From Pseudomonadota bacterium (GTDB taxonomy: Bacteria > Pseudomonadota > Gammaproteobacteria > Xanthomonadales > Xanthomonadaceae), in assembly GCA_023423675.1 (NCBI GenBank), contig JAFAFD010000166.1, positions 1 to 11,146 of the forward strand: DNA of 11,146 nt, given 5' to 3'. Every line of letters begins with the position of its first letter. Positions within the stretch are counted from its first letter, which is position 1. Made by a program: the position numbers and the translations under genes. Positions 1 through 9,847 of this stretch are shown here, piece after piece. The notes under the pieces were generated by a model. The model ran no database searches. It was not told the origin of the DNA and saw only the letters and a list, made by a program, of their open reading frames with translations.

Positions 1-975
1 GAGCCGGGCCTGGTGGTGCACGCGGCCGGCTGGCCGCTGGACAACGACACCTACGGTGGCGCGTTCCTGTACCACGCCGACGGCGGCAAGGTCGCCGTGG
101 GCTATGTGGTCGGGCTGGACTACAAGAACCCGTGGCTGAGCCCGTTCGAGGAATTCCAGCGCTTCAAGACCCACCCGTCCATCCGCAAGCACCTGGAAGG
201 CGGCACCCGCATCGGCTACGGCGCGCGCGCCATCACCGCCGGTGGCCTGATGTCGCTGCCGAAGACGGTGTTCCCCGGTGGCGCGCTGGTCGGCTGCGAG
301 GCCGGCTATCTCAACGTCAGCCGCATCAAGGGCAGCCACGCCGCGATCAAGACCGGCATGCTGTGCGCCGATGCGGCCTTCGATGCGCTGGCCGCCGAGC
401 GCCAGCACGATGAACTGGATGCCTACCCGAAGGCGTTCGAAGCCAGCTGGCTGTTCACCGAGCTGCAGCAGGCCAAGAACTTCAAGCAGTGGTTCAAGAA
501 GGGCCAGACCGTGGCCACGCTGATGACCGGCATCGAGCAGTGGCTGCTGCCCAAGCTGGGCGTGCGCAACCCGCCGTGGACCCTGCGCCACAGCACCCCG
601 GACCACGCCTGCCTGGAACCGGCGGCCAAGCACACGCGCATCGCCTATCCCAAGCCCGACGGCGTGCTGACCTTCGATCGTCTCAGCTCGGTGTTCCTGA
701 GCAGCACCAACCACGACGAGAACCAGCCCAGCCACCTGACGCTGAAGGACGCCAGCGTGCCGGTGCAGGTGAACCTGGCCGAGTACGCCGGCCCGGAAGC
801 GCGCTACTGCCCGGCCGGTGTGTACGAATACGTCGGCGAAGGTGACAGCGCGCGCCTGCAGATCAACGCGCAGAACTGCGTGCACTGCAAGACCTGCGAC
901 ATCAAGGACCCCACCCAGAACATCGTCTGGGTGACCCCGCAGGGCGGCGGCGGCCCGAACTACTCGGGCATGTGA
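1..975 (+). CDS. Electron transfer flavoprotein-ubiquinone oxidoreductase (ETF-QO), C-terminal part
   Basis: This is the 3' part of a gene that enters from the left edge; 324 codons are visible, whereas the family is usually about 550 residues. ETF-QO is an FAD and 4Fe-4S protein on the inner membrane that takes electrons from ETF (fed by acyl-CoA and other dehydrogenases) and reduces ubiquinone. The visible part contains family-typical stretches such as GYVVGLDYKNPWLSPFEEFQ, PKTVFPGGALVGCEAGYLN and KGSHAAIKTGM. The C-terminal ferredoxin-like segment has four cysteines at window codons 270, 293, 296 and 299 (YCPAGVYE, then NCVHCKTCDIKDP), the expected cluster ligands. It ends in GGGGPNYSGM, typical of the family. 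The reading frame is open from base 1, so the internal GTG at 13 is not a start. No frameshift is seen. Identification is from recalled family motifs and is firm. Confidence 0.96.
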   Translation, partial: EPGLVVHAAGWPLDNDTYGGAFLYHADGGKVAVGYVVGLDYKNPWLSPFEEFQRFKTHPSIRKHLEGGTRIGYGARAITAGGLMSLPKTVFPGGALVGCEAGYLNVSRIKGSHAAIKTGMLCADAAFDALAAERQHDELDAYPKAFEASWLFTELQQAKNFKQWFKKGQTVATLMTGIEQWLLPKLGVRNPPWTLRHSTPDHACLEPAAKHTRIAYPKPDGVLTFDRLSSVFLSSTNHDENQPSHLTLKDASVPVQVNLAEYAGPEARYCPAGVYEYVGEGDSARLQINAQNCVHCKTCDIKDPTQNIVWVTPQGGGGPNYSGM

Positions 976-981
976 TGAGGC

Positions 982-1008
982 CGGGCTGCGACCGCATGTC
1001 GCAGCCCG
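982..1008 (+). terminator. Perfect 11-bp stem hairpin after the ETF-QO stop
   Basis: CGGGCTGCGAC (982-992) and GTCGCAGCCCG (998-1008) are perfect reverse complements around the 5-base loop CGCAT, starting 7 bases after the ETF-QO stop. No U-tract follows, so it is not a classical intrinsic terminator. It could act as a weak terminator, as a 3'-end stabiliser that lowers expression of the downstream cytochrome gene, or as a REP-like element. Confidence 0.45.
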
Positions 1009-1040
1009 CCGCCGCGGGCACACCGTTATCCTGCCCGCCC

Positions 1041-1442
1041 ATGCGCGCCCTTCGCCTGCCCCTGCTGCTGACGTTCGTCCTGGTGGCCAGCGCCTGCCAG
1101 CGCACGCCATCGGAACCGCTGACGCCAGCACAGGCGCGGCTGCAGGCGCAGCAACAGGCCTTTGAAATCTGCGCCGGCTGCCACACGGTCAAGGCCGGCG
1201 GCATCCATCGCTTCGGCCCCAACCTGCACGGGGTCATCGGCCGCCGTGCCGGCAGCCTGCCCGACTACGCGTATTCGGACGGCATGCGCCGCGCCGGCTT
1301 CGTGTGGAGCGCGCAGACCCTGGATACCTTCCTGCAGTCGCCCACCCACGTGGTGCCGGGCACGCGCATGTACAACGCCTTCCCCAGCGCCGAACGCCGC
1401 GCCCTGGTAATCGCCTACCTGCAGGAACAGGCTTCGCAGTAG
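1041..1442 (+). CDS. Lipid-anchored class I cytochrome c
   Basis: A 133-aa protein with a lipoprotein signal peptide: a basic N-terminus, a hydrophobic stretch of about 12 residues, then the lipobox VASAC with Cys19 as lipidation site. The mature part is a small c-type cytochrome. CAGCH (Cys44, Cys47, His48) is the covalent haem site, GPNLHGVIGR follows as in cytochromes c2/c550, and PGTRM supplies a likely axial ligand, Met110. It would carry electrons one at a time in the periplasm while tethered to a membrane. The frame is open further upstream (GTG at 972, ATG at 975 and 996), but only the ATG at 1041 puts the signal peptide at the N-terminus; no clear Shine-Dalgarno precedes any of these. 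It lies 65 bases after ETF-QO and its stop is 8 bases from the stop of the convergent kinase. Partner proteins are unknown. Confidence 0.9.
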   Translation: MRALRLPLLLTFVLVASACQRTPSEPLTPAQARLQAQQQAFEICAGCHTVKAGGIHRFGPNLHGVIGRRAGSLPDYAYSDGMRRAGFVWSAQTLDTFLQSPTHVVPGTRMYNAFPSAERRALVIAYLQEQASQ

Positions 1443-1450
1443 CCGGCCAC

Positions 1451-5059
<3,609 letters not shown>

Positions 5060-5135
5060 CTGCGACGTTCTCCCAGAAACCCGCCTGGTACCGCGCAGCT
5101 CGCGGCCGGCACTGCCCGAAAGGCCATACTAGAGC
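5060..5135. promoter_or_regulatory. Divergent intergenic region between sensor kinase and response regulator
   Basis: These 76 bases must hold the promoters or translation starts of both genes. On the minus strand GGGAG (complement of 5070-5074) is a good ribosome site for the kinase. On the plus strand AAAGG (5119-5123) lies 12 bases before the regulator ATG, a rather long spacing. The ATACTA segment (5126-5131) resembles a weak -10 box on either strand, but on the plus strand it would leave almost no leader. No convincing -35 box is seen. Shared regulation of the two genes is inferred only from the arrangement. Confidence 0.4.
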
Positions 5136-5774
5136 ATGACCTTGCGCATCATCATCGCAGACGACCATCCCGTAGTACGCATCGGCACCCGTGCCGTGAT
5201 CGAAGCCAGCGGCGTCGGCCGGGTCGTCGGCGAAGCGGAGAGCGTGCAGGCGCTGATGGCCATGCTGGCCAGCCAGCCCTGCGACATGCTGGTGACCGAC
5301 TACTCGATGCCCGGCAGCGCGCAGGCCGATGGCTTCGCGATGATCGGCATGATCCGCCGGCGCTACCCCGACCTGCCGGTGCTGATGCTCAGCGTCTCCA
5401 ACAATCTGGCCATCCTGCGCATGGTGCTGGACTGCGGCGTACTCGGCCTGGTCGACAAGAGCTCGTCGATGGAGGAACTGCCGCAGGCGATCCAGACGGT
5501 GTATCGGGGCCAGTCCTACATCAGCCGCAGCCTGCGCGAGCGGGTGGAGGAAGCGGGCGGCTGGCGCATGCGTGAAGGGGATGGCAAGCCGCTGTCACCG
5601 CGCGAGGTGGAAGTGCTGCGCCTGCTTGGTACCGGGATGACGGTCAAGGAAATCGCCCTTCAGTTGCACAAGAGCGTCAGTACCATCAGCCGGCAGAAGG
5701 GCGATGCGATGCTCAAGTTGGGCCTGAAGGGGGACGCCGAACTGTTCGACTACCTGCGTGACGGGAAAATCTGA
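5136..5774 (+). CDS. LuxR/NarL-family response regulator (BvgA/EvgA-like)
   Basis: A 212-aa cytoplasmic DNA-binding regulator of usual family length. The N-terminal receiver domain (about 3-120) has the acidic pocket Asp9/Asp10 (IIIADDHPVVR), phosphoacceptor Asp55 in VTDYSMPG, Ser86 at the switch position and Lys108 in GLVDKS. The C-terminal LuxR-type helix-turn-helix (about 152-210) starts LSPREVEVLRLL and continues through GMTVKEIALQLHKSVSTIS to GDAMLKLG. It is transcribed away from the hybrid kinase with 76 bases between the starts, and is the natural acceptor for phosphate from the kinase Hpt domain. Receiver-HTH regulators of this type usually dimerise on phosphorylation and activate transcription. 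The targets are unknown; the kinase gene itself and the downstream plus-strand genes are the nearest candidates, by position only. Confidence 0.94.
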   Translation: MTLRIIIADDHPVVRIGTRAVIEASGVGRVVGEAESVQALMAMLASQPCDMLVTDYSMPGSAQADGFAMIGMIRRRYPDLPVLMLSVSNNLAILRMVLDCGVLGLVDKSSSMEELPQAIQTVYRGQSYISRSLRERVEEAGGWRMREGDGKPLSPREVEVLRLLGTGMTVKEIALQLHKSVSTISRQKGDAMLKLGLKGDAELFDYLRDGKI

Positions 5775-5990
5775 GAACTGGTTTGCAGTTTCACGGGATT
5801 GCTCACGCCTTCACGTCCGCCTCCCCCTGTGATCCCCGTCGCAGCTGTGCCATGATCCGCCGAGATGGGCTCTCCCATGCGAGGTCGAAGGAATCGACCG
5901 GCTCATCACTACATCGTGCTGCCCCTGCGTGGGTGGCCGGTTTTCTGCGTTGGCCGTCTTGCCCAGCGCCCGCACACCATGGAGAGGCGC
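5775..5990. other. Intergenic region upstream of the lipoprotein gene
   Basis: About 216 bases without a supported gene. It contains two small hairpins: AACTG/CAGTT around GTTTG (5776-5790), immediately after the regulator stop, and ATGGG/CCCAT around CTCT (5865-5878). Neither has a U-tract, so termination here is doubtful. The purine-rich GGAGAGG (5981-5987) is the ribosome site for the lipoprotein. The frame of the lipoprotein is open back to 5865, but that extension would bury the signal peptide. No clear sigma-70 promoter was found. Confidence 0.4.
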
Positions 5991-6932
5991 ATGATCCATT
6001 CCCCCACCGTCTGCCTGGCACCTGCCCGTACGCGATTGCGTCTGGCCTTGGCCGGTCTGGCCGTTTCGCTGCTGGCCAGCGCATGCACCCCTTCTACCTC
6101 GACCGCGTCACCGCAGGGCGCTGACGCGCCACGACAGGAAGTTGCCCCCATGCAGAGCTCCGCTACCGCCGCCGCGACCCCCGCGGCCGTTGCCACGCCG
6201 CCCGATGCCGGCAGCGTGCTGTACTTCATCTACCAGGTGGACGGCGATGGCGCCGTCTCCTACGAAGTGGCCAACGGCAGCGTGGCTACCTTCTGGTTCG
6301 GCCACACCTATGAAGTGGCCGGCACCCGCTACTACACCGGCTTTGCCTGGAACACCCCGCAGAAGTTCGGCAAGGCCGGCGAGGACGAGGCTGGCCCGGA
6401 CAACCGCGTCACCCTCTCCGAAGCCACCTTCACCCTGACCGGCGACAAGCCGGACCGCCCGTGGGTGTTCAAGGGCGCTGAACCGTGGATCGGCGCCATC
6501 GGTGCCTACGGCAGCGCGCCGGACGTGGACAGCAAGCGCACGCCGGTGGAACACCGCACGGCGTCGGGCAAGCTGGTGCTGGCCGTGCCGACCCGCGCCT
6601 TCAGCAGCGGCGTCAGCGTGGAAAGCTACGAGATCCTGCTGTTCAACCCGGACTACGAGAAATCCGAGGATGGCCAGGTCTGGGCCAGCGCCGGCACCGT
6701 GATCACCGGCGAAGACAATTCGGCGGCCTGCGACGACGGTGCGGTGATGCCCTGCGTCAGCAGCCAGGGCACGCTGGCCTTCGAGGCCGTGCCGGGCAGC
6801 GACCTGCCGGCCATCCGCGTGAGCGAAACCGGCACCACCATCGCCGCGCCGGGCCAGACCCGTGCGCTGGGTGCCGCCGACGCGCGCCAGTACCGCTACG
6901 ACGCCGCCCGCAAGGCCTACGTCGCACCGTAA
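5991..6932 (+). CDS. Unrecognised exported lipoprotein, candidate immunity protein for the downstream hydrolase
   Basis: A 313-aa protein of no family I recognise. The ATG at 5991 is preferred: GGAGAGG lies just upstream and the product begins with a signal peptide containing basic residues and ending in the lipobox SLLASAC, with Cys32 lipidated. ATG 5979 is an in-frame alternative. Residue +2 is Thr, not Asp, which fits outer-membrane sorting. Residues about 33-73 are a Ser/Thr/Ala/Pro-rich tether. The rest (about 75-313) looks like a single globular, beta-rich domain with many aromatic residues (VLYFIYQVDGDG, SVATFWFGHTYEVAGTRYYT, KPDRPWVFKGAEPWIG). Cys247 and Cys255 could form a disulphide in the periplasm. 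It lies 104 bases upstream of, and co-directional with, the peptidoglycan hydrolase. In the Xanthomonadales T4SS, immunity proteins against cell-wall effectors are periplasmic lipoproteins encoded next to the effector; that role here is inference from position and export, not similarity. Confidence 0.85.
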   Translation: MIHSPTVCLAPARTRLRLALAGLAVSLLASACTPSTSTASPQGADAPRQEVAPMQSSATAAATPAAVATPPDAGSVLYFIYQVDGDGAVSYEVANGSVATFWFGHTYEVAGTRYYTGFAWNTPQKFGKAGEDEAGPDNRVTLSEATFTLTGDKPDRPWVFKGAEPWIGAIGAYGSAPDVDSKRTPVEHRTASGKLVLAVPTRAFSSGVSVESYEILLFNPDYEKSEDGQVWASAGTVITGEDNSAACDDGAVMPCVSSQGTLAFEAVPGSDLPAIRVSETGTTIAAPGQTRALGAADARQYRYDAARKAYVAP

Positions 6933-7036
6933 GCACACATCGCAGTACCTGTTGACCGACATGTTGATGACTCAAGGATGAGTCCGGTTGGCGAAACGCG
7001 GCCCAGGCCGCTCCATCAACCCCAGAGGAAAACGTC
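6933..7036 (+). promoter_or_regulatory. Leader of the XVIPCD hydrolase gene with potential branched RNA fold and strong ribosome site
   Basis: The 104 bases end in AGAGGAA (7024-7030), an excellent Shine-Dalgarno 6 bases before ATG 7037. Just upstream, GTTGATG (6963-6969) is the perfect complement of CATCAAC (7014-7020). It could close a branched fold containing two inner hairpins: ACTCA/TGAGT (6970-6974/6979-6983, loop AGGA) and GCGGC/GCCGC (6998-7002/7007-7011). TTGACC at 6952-6957 resembles a -35 box, but no good -10 follows at 17 bases. The sequence does not show whether the leader regulates anything. Confidence 0.35.
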
Positions 7037-9046
7037 ATGGCACAGCGTGACTACAGCAAACAGGAAGTTCTCGACATCATCGAACAAGTCGCCCAGCGCA
7101 AGGGTATTTCCAGCGAGGATTTCCTGCGCTTCGCCCACATCGAGACCGGCGGGCAGTTCGACGAACGCGCGCACAACAACCGCACCGACGCCAAGGGCCT
7201 GTTCCAGTTCCTGCCGTCCTCGGCGCGCCAGTACGGCTTGACCGGCCACGAGTACGACCCGACCCGCAACACCGAAGCGGCCGCGGACATGTTCCAGCGC
7301 AACCTGGCCGACATGCAGAAGCGCCATGAGCGCACCGGCCACCCGTACCTGTCCGGCGAGGCCTCGCCGACCGGCCTGGACCTGTACCTGGCACACCAGC
7401 AGGGTGCGGCCGGCTATGGCTCGATCCAGACCGCCATCGCTACCGGCACCTTCGGCGTGGTGCGTGATGGCCACGGCGATGTGATCAACATGCGGCCGCG
7501 GATCATGGGCCAGATCGGCAGTGACATCCAGGCGCTGACCGGCCACACGCGTGCGGAAATGAGCACGATGAACGACAGGGACCTGGCCAGCACCTTCGCC
7601 CAGTACTACGACCGCAAGTACGACGGCATCAGCATCCCGGAAAAGAATATCGCGCCGATCAGCGCGGATGCGCCGGCACGCAGCGCCCCGGTGCAGGCAC
7701 CGGCCGGCCCGACCCAGACGGTGCCGGCACCGACCGCCGCCACCGTGGCTGCCCCCGTGGCCGCCAACCAGGACAAGCCAGGCATCAGCCTCAGCGCCGC
7801 CTACGAGGCCGGCGTGAAGTACGACGACGTCAAGTACGCCATCAACATTCCGTCCAGCCAGTACTACCGTGGCAACGGCATCACCGGCAAGAACGTCGAC
7901 CAGGGCTATGTGGACTGCTCGGGCTGGGTCGGCACGATGCTCAACAAGACCCAGGACGAGATCAACCAGAAGGCCGGCCACGCCGTCTACGGTGATGCGG
8001 ACCGCATCAAGCTGGGCTTCGCCGGCTCCGGCGGCATCGTGCAGCAGGCGTACAAGGATTCGGGCGTGCTGCTGCAGCGCGACGACATCCTCAAGCCGGG
8101 TGCACTGCAGGAAGGCATGGTGATCGGCCTGGATACGGCCAAGACCAAGCACGAGCACTGGAACGGCATCGACCACATCGTGATGGTGGTGCGCGACCCC
8201 AACACCGACAAGCTGCTGATCAGCCAGTCCACCGGCAAGCAGGGCGTGCACACCATGCCGGTGGAGGATTACCTGAAGCAGGTGGAGAACCACCCGAACT
8301 GGAAGCTGTTCGCCTCCGACCCGCTGCACAAGGCGCGTGACCTGCTGGAGACGCACACCCAGACGCAGCAGCAGGGCCAGCACAAGGACGCGCCGGCGCA
8401 GGCCACCGCGGCCGTACCGCAGGCGGCACGCAACGAGATCCATCGCCACGGCGAGCACAGCGAAGGCGTGCGCAAGGCGCAGGAGAATCTCGGCCACCTG
8501 GGCTATGTCGGCGCCGATGGCAAGCCGCTGTTCGAGGACGGCAAGTTCGGCCGCAACACCGAAGCGGCGGTGCGCCAGTTCCAGAAGGACAACGGCCTGG
8601 CCGTGGACGGCATCATCGGTCCGAAGACCCAGGGCGCGATGCAGGAAGCACGCGAACGCCCGCTGCTGAACGACGAGCGCCACCCGCGCAACCCGATGTA
8701 CAACCAGGCGGTGAACAGCCTGGAGCAGCTGCCGGCCGGCACCTTCAAGGATCGCCATTCGCTGGAAGCAGCTGCCGCATCGCTGACCCGGCAATCGCAC
8801 GAAGCCGGCCTGCAGCGCATCGATTCGGTGGTGCCCAGCACCAATGGCGAGCGCCTGTTCGCCGTGCAGGGCGCGATGAACGATCCGGCCGCGATGCGTG
8901 CAGCAGTGGACGTGAAGGCCGCCAGCGAACAGAGCATGGCGTTGAACAGCGGCGCGGTGCAGGGTGCACCGAACGTGCTGCAGCAGGACAGCCAGCAGCA
9001 GCACCAGGAGCAGCAGCGCCAGACCCAGCGCGCGATGGGTCATTGA
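7037..9046 (+). CDS. Putative T4SS antibacterial effector: SLT/lysozyme-like + NlpC/P60-like + peptidoglycan-binding + XVIPCD
   Basis: A 669-aa protein without signal peptide or membrane segment. Residues about 5-200 resemble a lytic transglycosylase/lysozyme fold: HIETGGQFDERA with candidate catalytic Glu36, GLFQFLPSSARQYG (54-67) and YLAHQQGAAGY (117-127). After a Pro/Ala-rich linker (about 206-248), residues about 250-437 look like an NlpC/P60 or CHAP-type Cys peptidase or amidase. Cys294 is in YVDCSGWVG, His380 in GIDHIVMVV, and Ser396/Gln397 could supply the third polar residue. Residues about 472-540 form a PG_binding_1 domain (VRKAQENLGHLGY, DGKFGRNTEAAVRQFQ, DGIIGPKTQGAM). Residues about 549-669 match the XVIPCD pattern: GLQRIDSVVPSTNGERLFAV, then a Gln-rich tail. 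In Xanthomonas and Stenotrophomonas, XVIPCD docks on VirD4 to send toxins into rival bacteria. The domain calls are from motif recall; two enzymatic domains in one effector is notable. Confidence 0.9.
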   Translation: MAQRDYSKQEVLDIIEQVAQRKGISSEDFLRFAHIETGGQFDERAHNNRTDAKGLFQFLPSSARQYGLTGHEYDPTRNTEAAADMFQRNLADMQKRHERTGHPYLSGEASPTGLDLYLAHQQGAAGYGSIQTAIATGTFGVVRDGHGDVINMRPRIMGQIGSDIQALTGHTRAEMSTMNDRDLASTFAQYYDRKYDGISIPEKNIAPISADAPARSAPVQAPAGPTQTVPAPTAATVAAPVAANQDKPGISLSAAYEAGVKYDDVKYAINIPSSQYYRGNGITGKNVDQGYVDCSGWVGTMLNKTQDEINQKAGHAVYGDADRIKLGFAGSGGIVQQAYKDSGVLLQRDDILKPGALQEGMVIGLDTAKTKHEHWNGIDHIVMVVRDPNTDKLLISQSTGKQGVHTMPVEDYLKQVENHPNWKLFASDPLHKARDLLETHTQTQQQGQHKDAPAQATAAVPQAARNEIHRHGEHSEGVRKAQENLGHLGYVGADGKPLFEDGKFGRNTEAAVRQFQKDNGLAVDGIIGPKTQGAMQEARERPLLNDERHPRNPMYNQAVNSLEQLPAGTFKDRHSLEAAAASLTRQSHEAGLQRIDSVVPSTNGERLFAVQGAMNDPAAMRAAVDVKAASEQSMALNSGAVQGAPNVLQQDSQQQHQEQQRQTQRAMGH

Positions 9047-9054
9047 TCCATGCA

Positions 9055-9093
9055 GGGGTCGGATCCCTTTCTTAAGGAAAGGGCTCCGACCCC
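9055..9093. repeat. Palindromic intergenic repeat, copy 1
   Basis: GGGGTCGGATCCCTTTC (9055-9071) and GAAAGGGCTCCGACCCC (9077-9093) form a 17-bp stem with one mismatch around TTAAG. It begins 9 bases after the hydrolase stop. A near-identical palindrome lies at 10987-11025 in the same orientation (ATCC on the left arm, CTCC/CTCT on the right). No U-tract follows directly. It could terminate or stabilise the hydrolase transcript. It lacks the GTAG terminus that defines the Stenotrophomonas SMAG elements, so it seems to be another repeat family. CCGACCCCGTT is also repeated directly at its right end (9086-9096 and 9098-9108), and a small palindrome TTTCCT/AGGAAA follows (9114-9127). Confidence 0.75.
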
Positions 9094-9156
9094 GTTGCCG
9101 ACCCCGTTCCTGTTTTCCTGAAGGAAACGTGTCGGCCGCGCGTGTTGCAGCTCCCG

Positions 9157-9205
9157 TTCAGGCGGTTTTTCAGGTGCGCTTCATCGGCCATGACGCTAGA
9201 TGAAT
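9157..9205 (+). promoter_or_regulatory. TTCAGG direct repeats with a possible -10 element
   Basis: TTCAGG occurs at 9157-9162 and again at 9169-9174, start to start 12 bases. A TAGATG element begins at 9197, 22 bases after the second copy. This spacing, with the second half-site around -35, is how OmpR/PhoP-type regulators often bind. No regulator can be named, and the -10 match is poor. The site lies about 130 bases before the glycine-zipper start. Confidence 0.25.
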
Positions 9206-9230
9206 ACGCACGCCGCAGGCTGCCCAGGCG

Positions 9231-9248
9231 CAATGTTCCGACAATGTT
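9231..9248 (+). promoter_or_regulatory. CAATGTT direct repeat, period 11, upstream of the glycine-zipper gene
   Basis: CAATGTT is repeated exactly at 9231-9237 and 9242-9248, one helical turn apart, 86 bases before the start at 9334. Two half-sites on the same DNA face suggest a dimeric transcription factor, but a chance repeat is possible. Between here and the gene no clear -10 box is visible; the only sure signal is the ribosome site AGGAGA (9321-9326). Confidence 0.25.
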
Positions 9249-9333
9249 GGAAGCCCAGTTTGGACAGCACGGCAGCCAGGGCGCCCCCGCCCTCCCTGCC
9301 CACCGTGGCAAGCCCCAGACAGGAGAACCGAAC

Positions 9334-9705
9334 ATGATCAGTACGTCCGCAATCAGCTTCCGTGGCCTGGCGATGGCCCTTGCCCTGCTGGCCGGCGTGG
9401 CGGTGGTCAGTGATGCCAGCGCGATGTCGAGGAAGGACAAGCGCACCGTGGTCGGTGCGGTGGTGGGCGGCGTGGCCGGCCATCTGATCTCCAACGGCGA
9501 CCCGACCGCGACCGTCGGTGGCGCGGTGGCCGGTGGTGCCATCGGCAACCTGACCACCAAGGATCACCACGACCGCCGCTATGACCGTCGCTACGACAAC
9601 CGTCGCTACGATCGCGGTTACAACCGGGGCTACAGCCGCGGCTACCACGATCGTGGCCATGACCGCCGCCACTACCACGACCGCGGCCGTCATCGCGGCT
9701 GGTAA
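9334..9705 (+). CDS. Small exported glycine-zipper protein with Arg/Tyr/His-rich tail
   Basis: A 123-aa protein with AGGAGA seven bases before the ATG. The signal peptide (1-30, hydrophobic stretch around 11-25) ends in DASA, a good signal peptidase I site. Residues about 38-72 form two glycine-zipper segments (VVGAVVGGVAGHLI and TVGGAVAGGAIGN) like those of the Rickettsia 17-kDa antigen/SlyB-type proteins, which insert into or associate with membranes. The mature protein has no lipobox Cys, unlike many of these. The tail (about 76-123) is a degenerate repeat of RRYD, RGY and HDRG units, strongly basic and rich in Tyr and His. Such tails may bind polyanions or metals, but no function is established here. 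It is followed by its own intrinsic terminator, so it is probably monocistronic. Confidence 0.88.
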   Translation: MISTSAISFRGLAMALALLAGVAVVSDASAMSRKDKRTVVGAVVGGVAGHLISNGDPTATVGGAVAGGAIGNLTTKDHHDRRYDRRYDNRRYDRGYNRGYSRGYHDRGHDRRHYHDRGRHRGW

Positions 9706-9731
9706 GCGCGCCGCCGCTTGAAGATTCCGGC

Positions 9732-9767
9732 AACGGGCAGATCCTGGATCTGCCCGTTTTCGTTTCT
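9732..9767 (+). terminator. Intrinsic terminator of the glycine-zipper gene
   Basis: CGGGCAGAT (9734-9742) pairs perfectly with ATCTGCCCG (9748-9756) around the 5-base loop CCTGG, and flanking AA/TT extend the stem by two pairs. The run TTTT then CGTTT (9757-9765) follows. This is a classical rho-independent terminator, 27 bases after the stop codon. Confidence 0.9.
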
Positions 9768-9778
9768 GCCAGCGCAGG

Positions 9779-9807
9779 TTGCGCCGGCAGCGCCCATGGC
9801 GTTGAAT
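9779..9807 (+). promoter_or_regulatory. Possible sigma-70-like promoter of the phosphotransferase gene
   Basis: TTGCGC (9779-9784) and TTGAAT (9802-9807) are separated by exactly 17 bases. Each matches the consensus only partly. Transcription would begin near 9814, leaving a leader of about 34 bases to ATG 9848 and excluding the in-frame ATG at 9806 as the start. It follows the terminator directly, so a promoter is expected here. Confidence 0.3.
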
Positions 9808-9847
9808 GCGCAGCCTTGGTGACTCCTTTCCGGGCAGCGGCTGCGGC

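Noticed and set aside
972..1040. Upstream starts (GTG 972, ATG 975, ATG 996) for the cytochrome gene
   Set aside because: They would place a Pro/Ala/Ser-rich segment and a hairpin-forming sequence before the signal peptide; ATG 1041 gives a normal lipoprotein signal.
6108..6962. 284-codon minus-strand open frame opposite the lipoprotein
   Set aside because: Composition is typical of antisense GC-rich DNA, while the plus strand has a signal peptide, a lipobox and a good ribosome site.
6963..7020. Resemblance to a hammerhead ribozyme (closing stem, GATGAG, GAAA, third hairpin followed by UC)
   Set aside because: The essential CUGANGA core is not met: the stretch reads AGGATGA, so C3 and U4 are wrong. 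The alternative TTGATGA is not followed by a stem leading directly to GAAA.
7016..9043. 675-codon open frame on the minus strand opposite the effector
   Set aside because: It is a shadow of the real gene: His/Val/Leu-biased composition, no ribosome site and no recognisable domain.
9571..9705. CRISPR-like or tandem repeat array
   Set aside because: The repeats are short, in-frame codon repeats of a coding tail with no spacers.
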